Assembly: GCA_041650595.1 (NCBI GenBank)
Contig: JBAZKW010000033.1
Coordinates: 1 to 6,682 of the forward strand
From: CALFCX01 sp041650595
GTDB taxonomy: Bacteria > Margulisbacteria > WOR-1 > JAKLHX01
Reading direction: 5' to 3'
DNA length: 6,682 nt
Part shown: one piece after another, positions 6,470-6,682 of the stretch
Position numbering within the stretch: the stretch's first letter is position 1
How the letters are laid out: every line of letters starts with the position of its first letter
Notes under the pieces: generated by a model
Told to the model about the DNA's origin: nothing
Seen by the model: only the letters and a program-made list of their open reading frames with translations
The model's database searches: none
Translations under genes and position numbers: made by a program

Positions 6470-6519
6470 TTCATTTCTCCTTAATTAAAGTTCTTAACGT
6501 TCCAAACCCTTATCGACGC

Positions 6520-6534
6520 AATTTTCCGAAAATT
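6520..6534. repeat. 15-bp palindrome between divergent genes, candidate operator
   Basis: AATTTTC-C-GAAAATT is a perfect inverted repeat with 7-bp arms and a 1-bp centre, about 50 bp upstream of the small ORF start and 113 bp from the plus-strand start. Its place between divergent genes is typical of a regulator binding site, but AT-rich palindromes of this size also arise by chance. Confidence 0.4.
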
Positions 6535-6629
6535 TCAGACAAAATGGGAAATTAGAGGAAAGATCAGGCACATGGTATACACCCCCTGGTTCAGTTAAAA
6601 TGTATTCCGAGTAAGAAATATACCCAACT

Positions 6630-6638
6630 AAAGGAGGT
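6630..6638 (+). promoter_or_regulatory. Strong ribosome binding site of the right-hand gene
   Basis: AAAGGAGGT is a near-perfect SD, with GGAGG ending nine bases before the ATG at 6647. It is the main evidence that the short reading frame at the right edge is a real gene start. Confidence 0.8.
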
Positions 6639-6646
6639 TTTAACCG

Positions 6647-6682
6647 ATGTGCCCGAATAAATATTATTCCATTATCAAGGAT
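6647..6682 (+). CDS. Start of an unidentified plus-strand gene, partial
   Basis: Twelve codons (MCPNKYYSIIKD) run to the window edge behind a near-perfect SD. Too little is present to name a family. The gene is divergent from the minus-strand cluster, and its leader contains GTTAAAA at 6594-6600 and TTTTAAC at 6638-6644, which could pair across the SD-to-start interval. Confidence 0.65.
   Translation, partial: MCPNKYYSIIKD

Larger units (their letters stand above)
6470..6646. promoter_or_regulatory. Divergent intergenic region, presumed promoters of both flanking units
   Basis: This 177-bp region separates the starts of the minus-strand cluster and the plus-strand gene at 6647, so it must hold at least the cluster's promoter unless transcription enters from outside. 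For the minus strand a weak sigma70-like pair is visible: TTGGGT (6622-6627) and TACATT (6599-6604) with a 17-bp spacer, which would give an untranslated leader of over 100 bases. No convincing -35/-10 pair was found for the plus strand; TGGTATACA (6573-6581) resembles an extended -10. The region also carries the palindrome at 6520-6534. No riboswitch fold was recognised. Confidence 0.4.

Noticed and set aside
1..6682. CRISPR array, tRNA or rRNA gene
   Set aside because: No regularly spaced direct repeats and no cloverleaf or conserved rRNA segments were seen on either strand.

Overview
The window holds a five- to six-gene cluster, all on the minus strand, running from about 6469 down to 226. 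It is bounded on the left by the 3' end of a convergent plus-strand gene and on the right by the 5' end of a divergent plus-strand gene. Bacterial-type Shine-Dalgarno (SD) sites, short gaps and an intrinsic terminator point to a bacterium. The mix of an orphan soluble histidine kinase, PfkB kinases and PHP proteins with home-made N-terminal extensions would suit an uncultured candidate phylum, but I cannot place it taxonomically from this window.

Layout from right to left, in the direction of transcription. At 6647 a plus-strand gene starts behind a textbook SD and leaves the window after 12 codons. The 177-bp divergent intergenic region (6470-6646) carries a 15-bp palindrome. The minus-strand cluster then reads: a 55-codon small ORF (6302-6469); a PfkB-family kinase with its catalytic Asp (5210-6274); a second, longer PfkB-fold protein in which the catalytic Asp and the NxxE glutamate are replaced (3842-5188); a 66-bp gap with a 17-bp palindrome; a soluble PAS-histidine kinase (2615-3775); a YciV/TrpH-type PHP phosphoesterase with its full set of metal ligands (1298-2608); and a paralogous PHP protein that has lost six of nine ligands and an internal domain of about 110 residues (226-1194). 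On the left edge lies the end of a plus-strand gene (2-94) that looks like the C-terminus of an IS200-type TnpA, followed by a hairpin plus T-tract (97-133).

The most striking point is architectural. Two different enzyme families each occur as an adjacent pair of one apparently active and one apparently inactivated member, and a histidine kinase sits between the pairs. An active enzyme plus pseudoenzyme partner, repeated twice in one cluster, suggests heteromeric or regulatory complexes, perhaps acting on nucleosides and nucleotides (PfkB sugar or nucleoside kinase; PHP nucleotide phosphatase or exonuclease). That function is inference. The residue losses are read directly from the sequence.

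A second point is that the small ORF is in the same frame as the first PfkB gene. Only one TAA and nine or ten sense codons separate them, and the post-TAA codons resemble the N-terminal region of the neighbouring paralog. The small ORF may therefore be the severed N-terminus of the kinase rather than an independent gene.
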